Shown here: in pieces, positions 45,126 through 54,324 of the stretch
Layout: every line of letters starts with the position of its first letter
Position numbering within the stretch: position 1 is the stretch's first letter
NCBI RefSeq assembly: GCF_051962475.1
Contig: NZ_JBQCCF010000012.1
Coordinates: 1 to 64,000 of the forward strand
DNA from: Dyella_A sp051962475
GTDB lineage: Bacteria > Pseudomonadota > Gammaproteobacteria > Xanthomonadales > Rhodanobacteraceae
Length of the DNA: 64,000 bases
Direction: 5' to 3'
Made by a program: the position numbers and the translations under genes
The notes under the pieces: model-generated
What the model saw: the letters and a program-made list of their open reading frames with translations, nothing else
Database searches by the model: none
What the model was told of the DNA's origin: nothing

Positions 45126-47426
45126 ATGAATCGTTCGTTGAAACTGTCCATGCTGCTGGCCTTGGCACTGGGGAGCAGCCAGACAGTCGCGCTGGAGCTG
45201 GGCCAGATTCGGGTCAAGTCCGCCCTGGGTCAGCCGCTTGTCGCCGAGATCCCGGTGACCCCCGAAAGCCCGGCGGATCTGCGCAATCTCAGCGCGCGCC
45301 TCGCGTCGGACGAGGATTTCGTGCGGGCCGGCATCACCGAGGGACGTACCCGGGTGCCGCTCAGCTTCGCCATCGTGAACGGGCCGGGCGGAACCAAGCT
45401 GATCCGGATCACCAGCACCGATGCGATCAACGATCCGTACCTCGATCTCCTCGTGCAGGTGGATAACGCCGCCGGCAAGAGCGTGCGCGAGTACACCATT
45501 CTGCTCGACCCGCCTGGCGCCGCGCCGGCCCCGCCGCCCGCCCCGGTTGCGGCGGCCCCGCGCCGCACGGCGCCAGCATCGGCGGCGGCACCGCGACCGG
45601 CTGCAGCGCCGGCCGCCGCCGCGGGTGAGGCGACCGCTCCCGGCTCGAGCATCACCGTGCAGAAAGGCCAGACCCTGTCGGCTATCGCCCAGCAGGTCAA
45701 GCCGGCAGGCGTGGATCTCAGCCAGACCCTGCTGGCGCTGAAGCAGTCCAATCCCGGCGCGTTCTATCGCGACAACATCAACGCCCTCAAGAGCGGTGCG
45801 GTGCTGCGCGTGCCCACGGCTGAAGAGGCTCGCGCCATGACGGTGGCCGCGGCACTGGAAGAGGTCCGCCGCCAGAACAGCGACTGGCGTGCCGGTGCGG
45901 TCGGTACCCCCACCAATGTGGCCGACTCGGCCACCCGCGCCACGGCGTCCAGTTCACCCACCGCGCCAGCGTCCAAGCGCGACGACCATCTGCAATTGCT
46001 GCCTTCGGGTGAAGGCGCAAAGAACGCCGCATCCGGTGCCGGCAAGGGTTCTGCGGACGTGCGCCGCGACCTGCAGCGCAGCCAGGAAAGCCTGGCCACG
46101 CTGCAGCAGCAGGGCGCCGAGTTGCGCTCGCGGCTGAAGGACCTGGAGGACATCAATAGCAAGAACGAGCGCCTGCTGTCGCTGAAGGACAGCGAGATCG
46201 CCGAGCTGCAGCGCAAGCTGGCCGAGGCCCACAAGGGCGCGCCGGCCGGCGAAACCGCCGCCACTCCGGCGGCGGCAGTGGCTCCAGCATCGACCCCGGC
46301 CTCCAGTGGCTCGGTGGCCGCGAAGGCGGCACCGGCAACCGCCTCAACCGCCGCCGCTTCGATGGCGTCTGCCGCCAGCGTGCCGGCCCTTGCCTCCTCG
46401 GCGTCGCCCACCACGGCGTCCGCACCGGTGGCGGCCAGCCAGCCGACCGCGGCCAAGCCGGCTGCAGCGAAGCCCGCGGCCGCCAAGCCAGCGCCCGCAA
46501 AGCCGGCACCGGCCTCGGCCGAGGAGCCTTGGTACATGCAGACCTGGGCGTGGGGCGCGGGCGCTGCCGCCGTGGTGTTGCTGCTGCTGGTGGCTCTGCG
46601 TGGTCGTCGCAACAAGGCGCCAGCGAAGGCCTCCAACTCGTCGCTCGCCGACCGCTTCGGTGCGGTTCCGCCGCTGGGCGATGGCGAGGCCGATCCGGAC
46701 CAGGACGAGCTGCTCGACCAGCTCGCCGAGCATCCGGACGACATCAGCCTGCACCTGGAATTGGTTAGCCTCTACTACCACCGCCGCGACGTGGAGCATT
46801 TCGAGGCGGCCGCCGAGGCGATGTATGCCCATATCTCCGACCCGCAGCAGTCCGAGTGGCAGGATGTGGCGGCGATGGGCGAAGACCTGGTTCCCGGCCA
46901 CCCGCTGTTCGCCGGTGTCGATACCTCGGTGCCCGAAGCCGAGCGTGCGCCGCTGGGCGGTTTCAACCTGGACGATCACGACGCCGATGCGACGTTGCTG
47001 GCCCCGGTGCCGCCGCCGATGCCGGCCGGCCCGTCGAAGATCAGCGAGTACCATTTCGACTTCAATCTGACCCCGCGCCAGGAAGCTGCCCGCAAGGCCG
47101 AGGCCGAAGCCGCGGCCGAGCTGCACGGGGAGCCGGAACCGGCGTTCACTGCCGATGCGCACGCCCATGATGCGTTTGACGACGCCACGCCGGCGCCGGC
47201 CGAGGCCGGTGGCGACATCCCCGTCTGGGATCAGGGGATCAGCGGCATGGACTACGAGCCGACCGAGTTCAGCGATGATCCGATCGATACCAAGCTCGAC
47301 CTGGCCCGCGCGTATCTGGACATGGGCGACGCCGATGGCGCCCGCGCCATGCTGGAAGAGGTGCTGGCCGAGGGCAGCCAGCCGCAGCGCGATACCGCGC
47401 GTCGCCTGCTCGACGGCATCGCCTGA
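45126..47426 (+). CDS. fimV: FimV/HubP-type polar hub protein
   Basis: A 766-aa inner-membrane hub for type IV pili and polar assembly. Signal peptide (about 1-23) then the conserved FimV N-domain LELGQIRVKSALGQPLVAEI, a LysM-like peptidoglycan-binding region (about 177-190, TVQKGQTLSAIAQQ), coiled coils (about 315-380), an Ala/Pro-rich linker, one membrane helix (about 474-492), and an acidic cytoplasmic part ending in the conserved FimV C-terminal domain (about 720-766, DTKLDLARAYLDMGDADGAR). ATG 45126 starts the signal peptide. Confidence 0.93.
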   Translation: MNRSLKLSMLLALALGSSQTVALELGQIRVKSALGQPLVAEIPVTPESPADLRNLSARLASDEDFVRAGITEGRTRVPLSFAIVNGPGGTKLIRITSTDAINDPYLDLLVQVDNAAGKSVREYTILLDPPGAAPAPPPAPVAAAPRRTAPASAAAPRPAAAPAAAAGEATAPGSSITVQKGQTLSAIAQQVKPAGVDLSQTLLALKQSNPGAFYRDNINALKSGAVLRVPTAEEARAMTVAAALEEVRRQNSDWRAGAVGTPTNVADSATRATASSSPTAPASKRDDHLQLLPSGEGAKNAASGAGKGSADVRRDLQRSQESLATLQQQGAELRSRLKDLEDINSKNERLLSLKDSEIAELQRKLAEAHKGAPAGETAATPAAAVAPASTPASSGSVAAKAAPATASTAAASMASAASVPALASSASPTTASAPVAASQPTAAKPAAAKPAAAKPAPAKPAPASAEEPWYMQTWAWGAGAAAVVLLLLVALRGRRNKAPAKASNSSLADRFGAVPPLGDGEADPDQDELLDQLAEHPDDISLHLELVSLYYHRRDVEHFEAAAEAMYAHISDPQQSEWQDVAAMGEDLVPGHPLFAGVDTSVPEAERAPLGGFNLDDHDADATLLAPVPPPMPAGPSKISEYHFDFNLTPRQEAARKAEAEAAAELHGEPEPAFTADAHAHDAFDDATPAPAEAGGDIPVWDQGISGMDYEPTEFSDDPIDTKLDLARAYLDMGDADGARAMLEEVLAEGSQPQRDTARRLLDGIA

Positions 47427-47447
47427 TCAATCCGCACGCGTGATCCG

Positions 47448-47483
47448 AACCCGGGCCGGCCCTGTGCCGGCCCGGGTTTTTTT
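47448..47483 (+). terminator. intrinsic terminator of fimV
   Basis: Stem CCCGGGCCGGC/GCCGGCCCGGG with loop CCTGT and a run of seven T. Strong intrinsic terminator 22 nt past the fimV stop; truA therefore has its own promoter or is reached by read-through. Confidence 0.9.
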
Positions 47484-47533
47484 GCGCCGGCTGCTATGCT
47501 CTGCCGCCGTCCTGAACCCACCTGCATCCCTTC

Positions 47534-48301
47534 ATGCGCATTGCCCTGGGCATCGAATACGACGGCACCGACTTCTCCGGCTGGCAGCGGCTGAGCCACC
47601 GGGACAGCGTGCAGGGCGCGCTGGAGAAAGCACTGTCGTTCGTCGCCGCGCAGCCGATCGACGTCACCTGCGCCGGCCGCACCGATGCCGGCGTGCACGG
47701 GCGTTGTCAGGTGGTGCATTTCGATACCGGGGTTGAGCGCGACCCGCGTGGCTGGGTGCTCGGCGCCTGCTCCAACCTGCCGACCGCGGTGGCGGTGCTA
47801 TGGGCGCAGTCAGTGCCCGAGGATTTCCACGCGCGCTTTTCCGCGCGCAGCCGGCGCTACTGCTACCGCATTCTCAACCGGCCGGTGCGGGCGGCGCTGG
47901 ACGCGCGTTACGTGACGTGGGAACGCCATCCGCTGGATGCCGCGCGCATGCATGATGCCGCGCAGGCGCTGGTCGGCGAGCACGACTTCACCGCTTTTCG
48001 CGCGATCGCCTGCCAGGCCGCGCACGCGCGGCGCGAGGTGCTCGCCGTATCGGTGCGCCGCGAGAACGAGCAGGTAATCGTGGAGATCGAGGCCAATGCT
48101 TTCCTGCATCACATGGTGCGCAACATCGTCGGTTCGCTGCTGCCGATCGGTCGCGGTGAGCAACCGGTGGAGTGGATGGACGAGTTGCTGGCCGGCCAGA
48201 ATCGCGAGGTGGCCGGTCCGACTGCGCCGTCCTCCGGCCTCACCTTCATCGGCCCGCGCTACGAGGCGCACTGGGGCCTGCCGCCGGAGGTGAGCCAGTG
48301 A
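47534..48301 (+). CDS. truA: tRNA pseudouridine(38-40) synthase
   Basis: A 255-aa pseudouridine synthase. The catalytic Asp51 sits in CAGRTDAGVHG, and the family core FSARSRRYCYRIL and FLHHMVRNIVGSLL are present. It heads truA-trpF-jmjC: the trpF GTG overlaps the truA stop by 4 nt, the arrangement conserved in Pseudomonas. Confidence 0.97.
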   Translation: MRIALGIEYDGTDFSGWQRLSHRDSVQGALEKALSFVAAQPIDVTCAGRTDAGVHGRCQVVHFDTGVERDPRGWVLGACSNLPTAVAVLWAQSVPEDFHARFSARSRRYCYRILNRPVRAALDARYVTWERHPLDAARMHDAAQALVGEHDFTAFRAIACQAAHARREVLAVSVRRENEQVIVEIEANAFLHHMVRNIVGSLLPIGRGEQPVEWMDELLAGQNREVAGPTAPSSGLTFIGPRYEAHWGLPPEVSQ

Positions 48302-48927
48302 GCCGCACCCGCATCAAGTGCTGCGGCATGACCCGCGTCGAGGACGCGCGGCTGGCCGCCGAGCTCGGCGCCGACGCGATCGGCGTGGTGATCACCACGC
48401 GCAGCAAGCGTCGGGTGGATCTGGCGCAGGCACGGGCGATCGTCGCCGCGATGCCGCCGTTCGTGACCACCGTGGCGCTGCTGATGGACGACAGCGTCGA
48501 GACGGTGCGCTCGGTGATTGAGCAGGTGCAGCCGGACCTGCTGCAATTCCACGGCGCGGAGAGCGACTCGTGGTGCGCGCAGTTCGGCCGGCCGTATCTG
48601 AAGGCGGTCGCGATGGGTGAGGGCGCCGCCGCCCTGCCGCACCTGCGTGAGTATCCGCGCGCGTTGGGTCTTTTGCTCGACGGCCACGGCCTGGGCGAGC
48701 CAGGCGGCAGCGGCAAGGCTTTCGACTGGTCGCTGATGCCGGCCGACCTGCCGCAACCGCTGTTGCTGGCCGGCGGCCTGCACGCCGGCAACGTCGGCGA
48801 GGCGATCCGCGTGGCGCGCCCGTGGGCGGTGGACGTGGCCAGCGGTATCGAGATCTCGCCCGGGGTCAAGGACCCGCAGCGCATGGCCGGCTTCATTGCG
48901 GCGGTTCGTGCCGCCGATCGTGCTTGA
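48298..48927 (+). CDS. trpF: phosphoribosylanthranilate isomerase
   Basis: A (beta-alpha)8 barrel of 209 aa for the third step of tryptophan synthesis from anthranilate. The general base Cys is in IKCCGMTR, and the general acid Asp in LLLDGHGLGEPGGSGKAF. GTG 48298 start (MSRTRIK), overlapping truA. trpD and trpE are not in the window. Confidence 0.95.
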   Translation: MSRTRIKCCGMTRVEDARLAAELGADAIGVVITTRSKRRVDLAQARAIVAAMPPFVTTVALLMDDSVETVRSVIEQVQPDLLQFHGAESDSWCAQFGRPYLKAVAMGEGAAALPHLREYPRALGLLLDGHGLGEPGGSGKAFDWSLMPADLPQPLLLAGGLHAGNVGEAIRVARPWAVDVASGIEISPGVKDPQRMAGFIAAVRAADRA

Positions 48928-48941
48928 GTGGATCTGATCGG

Positions 48942-49946
48942 ATGAGCCAGCCCATTGAGGAGCTTCGCCCGTCCGACCCGCTGCCCGACATGGCCGTGCT
49001 GGTCGCGCGCGGTGCGCCACTGGTGCTGCGCGGACTGACCGCGCACTGGCCAGCAGTGGCGTGGGCGCGCGAGTCCGATACCGCCCTCGCCCGCGGTCTC
49101 GCCGCGCTCGACGCAGGAGGCGAGGTCGATACCCTGGTGATGGCGCCGGAGGAGGACGGCTGCGTTGGCTACAACGCCGATCTCAGCGGCTTCAACTACG
49201 ACCACTTCCGCGTGACCGTGACCGAGGGTTTGCGCCGCATCGCGCACGAGGCAAGGCAGGAAAAGCCGTACGGCGTGGCGATCCAGAGCGCGCCGATCGT
49301 CGATTGCCTGCCGGGGTTCCTCGCCAATCACGCGTTGCCGCTGCTCGATCCGGCGATCGCGCCGCGGCTGTGGATCGGCAACAAGGTGACCACGCCGGCG
49401 CACTTCGACGAGTACCACAACATCGCCTGCGTGGCCGCTGGACGCCGGCGCTTCACGCTGTTTCCGCCCGAGCAGGTGGGCAATCTCTACATCGGTCCGC
49501 TCGACTTTGCGCCAACGGGCGCGGCGATCAGCCTGGCCCGACTCGACCGTCCCGACGACCCGCGCTTTCCGCGCCTGCGCGAGGCATTGGCCCAGGCCCA
49601 GGTGGCCGAGCTGGAACCGGGCGATGCGATCTACATTCCGCCGCTGTGGTGGCACCACGTGGCCTCGCTCGGTCGGCTCAACGCGCTGGTGAACTATTGG
49701 TGGAAGCCGGTGCCGATCGGCGGAGCGGCCACCGGCACGGCGCTGAGCGCGCTGCTGCACGCAATCCTGGCGTTTCGTCGCCTGAGCCCGGCCGAGCGCG
49801 CCGGCTGGCGTACCCTGCTGGATCACTACGCGTTCGGCGACCCCGATCCGGGCGAACACATCCCGGCCGGGCGCCGCGGTGCGCTGGGTGAACTTACGCC
49901 CGAGCAGGCAGCCGCGCTGCGCGAGACGATCAGTCGTTACCTGTAG
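48942..49946 (+). CDS. JmjC/cupin-8 Fe(II)-2-oxoglutarate oxygenase
   Basis: A 334-aa protein with a JmjC (cupin_8) double-stranded helix. The Fe(II) site is H154 and D156 in HFDEYHN plus H238 in LWWHHVAS; an Arg/Lys 2-oxoglutarate anchor is plausible in the GNKVTTPAH strand. Hydroxylases of this group act on proteins or small molecules; the substrate is unknown. Start ATG 48942 (MSQPIEE), 14 nt after trpF, so it is likely co-transcribed with truA-trpF. It overlaps the convergent LysR gene by 17 nt. Confidence 0.88.
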   Translation: MSQPIEELRPSDPLPDMAVLVARGAPLVLRGLTAHWPAVAWARESDTALARGLAALDAGGEVDTLVMAPEEDGCVGYNADLSGFNYDHFRVTVTEGLRRIAHEARQEKPYGVAIQSAPIVDCLPGFLANHALPLLDPAIAPRLWIGNKVTTPAHFDEYHNIACVAAGRRRFTLFPPEQVGNLYIGPLDFAPTGAAISLARLDRPDDPRFPRLREALAQAQVAELEPGDAIYIPPLWWHHVASLGRLNALVNYWWKPVPIGGAATGTALSALLHAILAFRRLSPAERAGWRTLLDHYAFGDPDPGEHIPAGRRGALGELTPEQAAALRETISRYL

Positions 49947-50838
49947 CGGGCGCCTCGCGCAGCTCGCCGGCCAGCCATTGGGCCAGCGCGGTGGCGCGCT
50001 CCTCATGCGCCCGAGCCGGCGTGGCCAGCACCCAGTGCGCTTCGGTGGTGACGAACCCCCACGGCGCGATCAGCCGGCCGGCGGCGAGGTCGTCGGCGAC
50101 CAGCGGCTGCGGCGCGATCGCCACGCCCAATCCGGCCAGTGCCGCCTCCAGCAGGTAATACAGGTGCTCGAAACCCTGGCCGGTCGCGCGCGGGGCGGCG
50201 TCCAGGCCCGCCGCGTGCGACCAGTCGCTCCAGGCCTGCGGGCGCGAGGCGGTGTGCAGCAGCGGCTCGTCCAGCAGTGCGGCGGCCGGCGCCCGTGCCA
50301 GTCGCGCGGCGCCGGCGTAGCGGGGGCTCAGCACCGGGCCGATCCGTTCCGGCGCCAGCGGCATCACCTGCCACCCGGCCGGCCACGGCGGCGTGCCGAT
50401 CAACAGGGACGCGTCCAGCCCGCGCAGGTCCGGCGACGGCGGCGCTTCCTGGGCAGACAGGTGCAAGGTCAGGCCGGGCAGGTCGTGCGCCAGCCGGTCC
50501 AGCCGGGGGATCATCCAGCGCGCCAGTACGCTGGCCGGGCAGCCGAGTACGAACGGAGCGCTCGACGGCTGGCGCAGCGCCGCCCAGGCGTCGCGCAGGC
50601 CGTCGAAGGCGCCGCTGGCTGCTTCGCGCAGCCGGTCGCCGACCTCGGTGAGCACCAGGCCGCGGCCTTGCCGCGCGAACAGCGGTCGACCCAGCGCTTC
50701 CTCCAGCTGGCGGATCTGCCGGCTCACCGCGCCGTGGGTGACGTGCAAAGCTTCGGCCGCGCGGCTCACGCTCTGCAGGCGAGCGGTCGCCTCGAAGGCG
50801 CGCAGGGCATTGAGCGGGGGCAGGTTGCGTTCGGTCAT
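49930..50838 (-). CDS. LysR-family regulator (TrpI-like)
   Basis: A 302-aa LysR regulator. The N-terminal winged HTH (MTERNLPPLNALRAFEATAR...VSRQIRQLEEALGRPLF) is followed by a ligand-binding domain (about 90-295). It is divergent from trpBA, the position of trpI in Pseudomonas, whose product activates trpBA with indoleglycerol phosphate. GcvA-like regulators share the N-terminus, so TrpI is inferred from position. 126 nt separate its start from trpB. Confidence 0.85.
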   Translation of the reverse strand: MTERNLPPLNALRAFEATARLQSVSRAAEALHVTHGAVSRQIRQLEEALGRPLFARQGRGLVLTEVGDRLREAASGAFDGLRDAWAALRQPSSAPFVLGCPASVLARWMIPRLDRLAHDLPGLTLHLSAQEAPPSPDLRGLDASLLIGTPPWPAGWQVMPLAPERIGPVLSPRYAGAARLARAPAAALLDEPLLHTASRPQAWSDWSHAAGLDAAPRATGQGFEHLYYLLEAALAGLGVAIAPQPLVADDLAAGRLIAPWGFVTTEAHWVLATPARAHEERATALAQWLAGELREAPATGND

Positions 50839-50839
50839 G

Positions 50840-50866
50840 TGTGATATTTACTCACATGTTAGTGAG
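50840..50866. promoter_or_regulatory. candidate LysR/TrpI operator
   Basis: Two overlapping dyads sit in the lysR-trpB gap: TGTGA-N7-TCACA (50840-50856) and CTCAC-N6-GTGAG (50851-50866). LysR regulators bind such imperfect dyads upstream of divergent targets. The first also resembles a CRP/Clp site with one extra spacer base, so either factor could act here. Confidence 0.45.
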
Positions 50867-50964
50867 AACTTCTCGCTTTTTATCGCGATAACAGCGCCTT
50901 ATGCTGGCGATTCAGTCGGCATGACATGCCGGCCCGATTGCATTTTTTGCACAGGAAGCTCGCC

Positions 50965-52200
50965 ATGGCCACGCCCGCACCGCTCGCCACCCCTACCGTC
51001 ACCGACTTCCACGCCTGGCCCGATCCGCACGGCCGCTTCGGGCAGTTCGGCGGCCAGTATGTGGCCGAGACCCTGATGGCGCCGCTGGCCGAGCTGACCG
51101 AGGCGTACGAGCGCCTGCGCAAGGATCCGGAGTTCCTCGCCGAGCTGGACCGCGACCTCACCCATTACGTCGGCCGGCCCAGCCCGCTGTACCACGCCGA
51201 GCGGCTGTCGGCGCACGTCGGCGGCGCGCGCATCATCCTCAAGCGCGAGGATCTGAACCACACCGGCGCGCACAAGATCAACAACACCATCGGCCAGGGC
51301 CTGGTCGCCAAGCGCATGGGCAAGCCACGCATCATTGCCGAGACCGGCGCCGGCCAGCACGGCGTGGCCAGCGCCACCGTGGCCGCACGGCTGGGCCTCA
51401 AATGCGTGGTGTACATGGGCGCCACCGACATCGAACGGCAGAAGATCAACGTCTACCGCATGAAGCTGCTCGGCGCCGAGGTAGTGCCGGTGACCTCCGG
51501 CTCGAAGACGCTGAAGGACGCGCTCAACGAAGCGATGCGCGACTGGGTCACCAACGTGGCCGACACCTTCTACATCATCGGCACCGTGGCCGGCCCGCAC
51601 CCGTACCCGATGATGGTGCGCGACTTCAACGCCATCGTCGGCCGCGAGGCGCGCGTGCAGATGCTCAACGAATACGGCCGACTGCCGGATGCGATCACCG
51701 CCTGCGTCGGCGGTGGCTCCAACGCGATCGGCCTGTTCCACGAATTCCTCAACGACCGCGACGTGCGCATCGTCGGCGCCGAGGCAGCGGGCGAGGGCAT
51801 CGGCAGCGGCCTGCACGCGGCCTCGCTGGCGGCCGGTCGCCCCGGCGTGCTGCACGGCAATCGTACCTACGTGCTGTGCGACGACAATGGCCAGATCGCC
51901 GAGACCCATTCGATCTCCGCCGGCCTGGACTACCCGGGCGTCGGCCCCGAGCATGCGTTCCTCAAGGACGTCGGCCGCGCCGAATACGTCGGCGTCACCG
52001 ACGCCGAGGCGATGGAGGCATTCCACCTGCTGGCGCGCATGGAAGGCATCCTGCCCGCGCTGGAGTCCAGCCATGCGGTGGCGCAGGCCATGAAGCTCGC
52101 TCGCGAGCTTCCGAAAGACGGCCTGGTGCTGTGCAACCTCTCCGGCCGCGGCGACAAGGACGTGCACACCATCGCCGCGCGCGAGGGCGTCACGGTGTGA
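50965..52200 (+). CDS. trpB: tryptophan synthase beta chain
   Basis: A 411-aa PLP enzyme that condenses indole with serine. The PLP Lys is K104 in NHTGAHKINN; the ETGAGQHGVA loop, GGGSNAIG phosphate cradle and the catalytic Glu of ETGAGQ are all present. ATG 50965 has AGGAAG upstream; the open frame from 50926 has no better start. First gene of the trpBA unit with an unusual 117-nt gap to trpA. Confidence 0.97.
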   Translation: MATPAPLATPTVTDFHAWPDPHGRFGQFGGQYVAETLMAPLAELTEAYERLRKDPEFLAELDRDLTHYVGRPSPLYHAERLSAHVGGARIILKREDLNHTGAHKINNTIGQGLVAKRMGKPRIIAETGAGQHGVASATVAARLGLKCVVYMGATDIERQKINVYRMKLLGAEVVPVTSGSKTLKDALNEAMRDWVTNVADTFYIIGTVAGPHPYPMMVRDFNAIVGREARVQMLNEYGRLPDAITACVGGGSNAIGLFHEFLNDRDVRIVGAEAAGEGIGSGLHAASLAAGRPGVLHGNRTYVLCDDNGQIAETHSISAGLDYPGVGPEHAFLKDVGRAEYVGVTDAEAMEAFHLLARMEGILPALESSHAVAQAMKLARELPKDGLVLCNLSGRGDKDVHTIAAREGVTV

Positions 52201-52205
52201 AGGCA

Positions 52206-52309
52206 GGAGCGAGTGGAGTGGGAAGTGGGAGAGATTCCTTCCTGTTTCCTGTCCACTCGATCCCGTCGTACTTGCCACATCTCACGCCTCTTCACTCACT
52301 CCTCGCTCC
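52206..52309. repeat. inverted-repeat spacer between trpB and trpA
   Basis: The trpB-trpA gap is 117 nt instead of the usual few. Its ends carry GGAGCGAG (52206-52213) and its complement CTCGCTCC (52302-52309), with an inner dyad CGAGTGGA (52210-52217) and TCCACTCG (52252-52259). The left half is purine-rich and the right half pyrimidine-rich, so the spacer can fold into a large stem. It looks like a small inserted element. Confidence 0.65.
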
Positions 52310-52317
52310 CGGCCCTT

Positions 52318-53118
52318 ATGTCCCGCATCGATAACCGCTTCGCCTCCCTCAAAGCCGCCGGCCGCACCGGCCTGATCCCTTTCGTCACCGCCGGTGATCC
52401 CGCGCCGGAGCACACCGTGGCGCTGATGCATGCGCTGGTCGACGCCGGTGCCGATGTGATCGAACTCGGCGTGCCGTTTTCCGACCCGATGGCCGACGGC
52501 CCGGTGATCCAGCACGCCAGCGAGCGGGCCATCGCCAAGGGCGTGGGACTAGCTGATGTGCTGCGCTGGGTGGCCGAATTTCGCCAGCGCAATGTCGACA
52601 CCCCGGTGGTGCTGATGGGTTACCTCAACCCGGTGGAGATCCACGGCTATGCGCGTTTCGCGGCCGAAGCGAAATCCGCCGGCGTGGATGGCGTGCTGCT
52701 GGTCGATTGCCCGCTGGAAGAAGCCTCCGTGCTCGAGCCGCTGCGCGCAGCGGGGCTGCAACTGATCCGCCTCGCGGCGCCCACCACCGCACCCTCGCGT
52801 ATGGCGCAGCTGTGCGAGAACGCCGAGGGGTTCCTGTACTATGTGTCGTTTGCCGGCATCACCGGCGCGGGTCGTTTGAGCACTCGCGATATCGCCGCCC
52901 GCGTGGCCGATATCCGGGCCCACGCCAAGGCGCCGGTGGCGGTCGGCTTCGGCGTGCGTGATGCGCAGAGCGCGAAGGAGATTGCCGCGTTTGCCGATGC
53001 GGTGGTAATCGGCAGCGCGCTGGTGGAGCGGCTGGACGGAGCGGGGCGGGCGGACGAAATCGCCGTCCGGGTGAAGGATTTCCTGACCCCTATCCGCGCC
53101 GCACTCGATGCACACTGA
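52318..53118 (+). CDS. trpA: tryptophan synthase alpha chain
   Basis: A 266-aa TIM barrel that cleaves indoleglycerol phosphate to indole, which is channelled to TrpB. Catalytic Glu is in VIELGVPFSDPMADGP together with the catalytic Asp of the same segment; GFGVRDAQSAKE holds the phosphate-binding loop. ATG 52318. accD follows after 47 nt of structured sequence. Confidence 0.97.
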   Translation: MSRIDNRFASLKAAGRTGLIPFVTAGDPAPEHTVALMHALVDAGADVIELGVPFSDPMADGPVIQHASERAIAKGVGLADVLRWVAEFRQRNVDTPVVLMGYLNPVEIHGYARFAAEAKSAGVDGVLLVDCPLEEASVLEPLRAAGLQLIRLAAPTTAPSRMAQLCENAEGFLYYVSFAGITGAGRLSTRDIAARVADIRAHAKAPVAVGFGVRDAQSAKEIAAFADAVVIGSALVERLDGAGRADEIAVRVKDFLTPIRAALDAH

Positions 53119-53153
53119 AACGGTCGCCTGACCGTTTCGGGTCAGGAAACGGT
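53117..53153 (+). promoter_or_regulatory. mutually exclusive hairpins between trpA and accD
   Basis: Three pairings share sequence: GAAACGGTC/GACCGTTTC (53117-53125 with 53130-53138), CCTGACC/GGTCAGG (53127-53133 with 53140-53146), and ACCGTTTC/GAAACGGT (53131-53138 with 53146-53153). Only some can form at once, as in attenuator-like leaders. The last lies 12 nt before the accD start. Confidence 0.5.
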
Positions 53154-53165
53154 TGAGGTGTTGCG

Positions 53166-54035
<870 letters not shown>

Positions 54036-54058
54036 CCTCCCAGCTCGGATGGGCTCCG

Positions 54059-54098
54059 CGAAGCCGTCGCATCACACGATGCGGCGGCTTCGTCGTTT
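54059..54098 (+). terminator. intrinsic terminator of the trpBA-accD unit
   Basis: A 15-bp stem with one T-G wobble, CGAAGCCG-T-CGCATC/GATGCG-G-CGGCTTCG, loop ACAC, followed by TCGTTTG. 24 nt past the accD stop. Confidence 0.75.
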
Positions 54099-54109
54099 GT
54101 GGCATCGCG

Positions 54110-54305
54110 TTGTCCACAGCCCATGTGCATGGACTGCGGAGAACCCTGTGGACAAGCCGCCTTTGCGGCTTTGCGCTCAGTGACTTGCTACGCGTCGATC
54201 ATTTCCTGAGCAGTGGCGTGCACGTTTTCCACAGCTTCTGTGGAACGCGATGGGAGAAGCCTGTGGATAGGTGCTCTATCGTGCTGATCGCACAACACAT
54301 CCACA
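54110..54305. other. cluster of DnaA-box-like 9-mers
   Basis: In a gene-free gap, matches to TTATCCACA occur at 54110-54118 (TTGTCCACA, 8/9), 54147-54155 (same on minus strand), 54225-54233 (TTTTCCACA, 8/9), 54239-54247 (minus CGTTCCACA, 7/9), 54262-54270 (minus CTATCCACA, 8/9) and 54297-54305 (ACATCCACA, 7/9). Six in about 200 bp is far denser than chance for TCCACA (once per about 2 kb on two strands). Such clusters mark oriC or DnaA-titration sites; dnaA is not near, so a datA-like or regulatory role is inferred. Confidence 0.5.
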
Positions 54306-54324
54306 CGGCGTGCGCAGAAACTGC

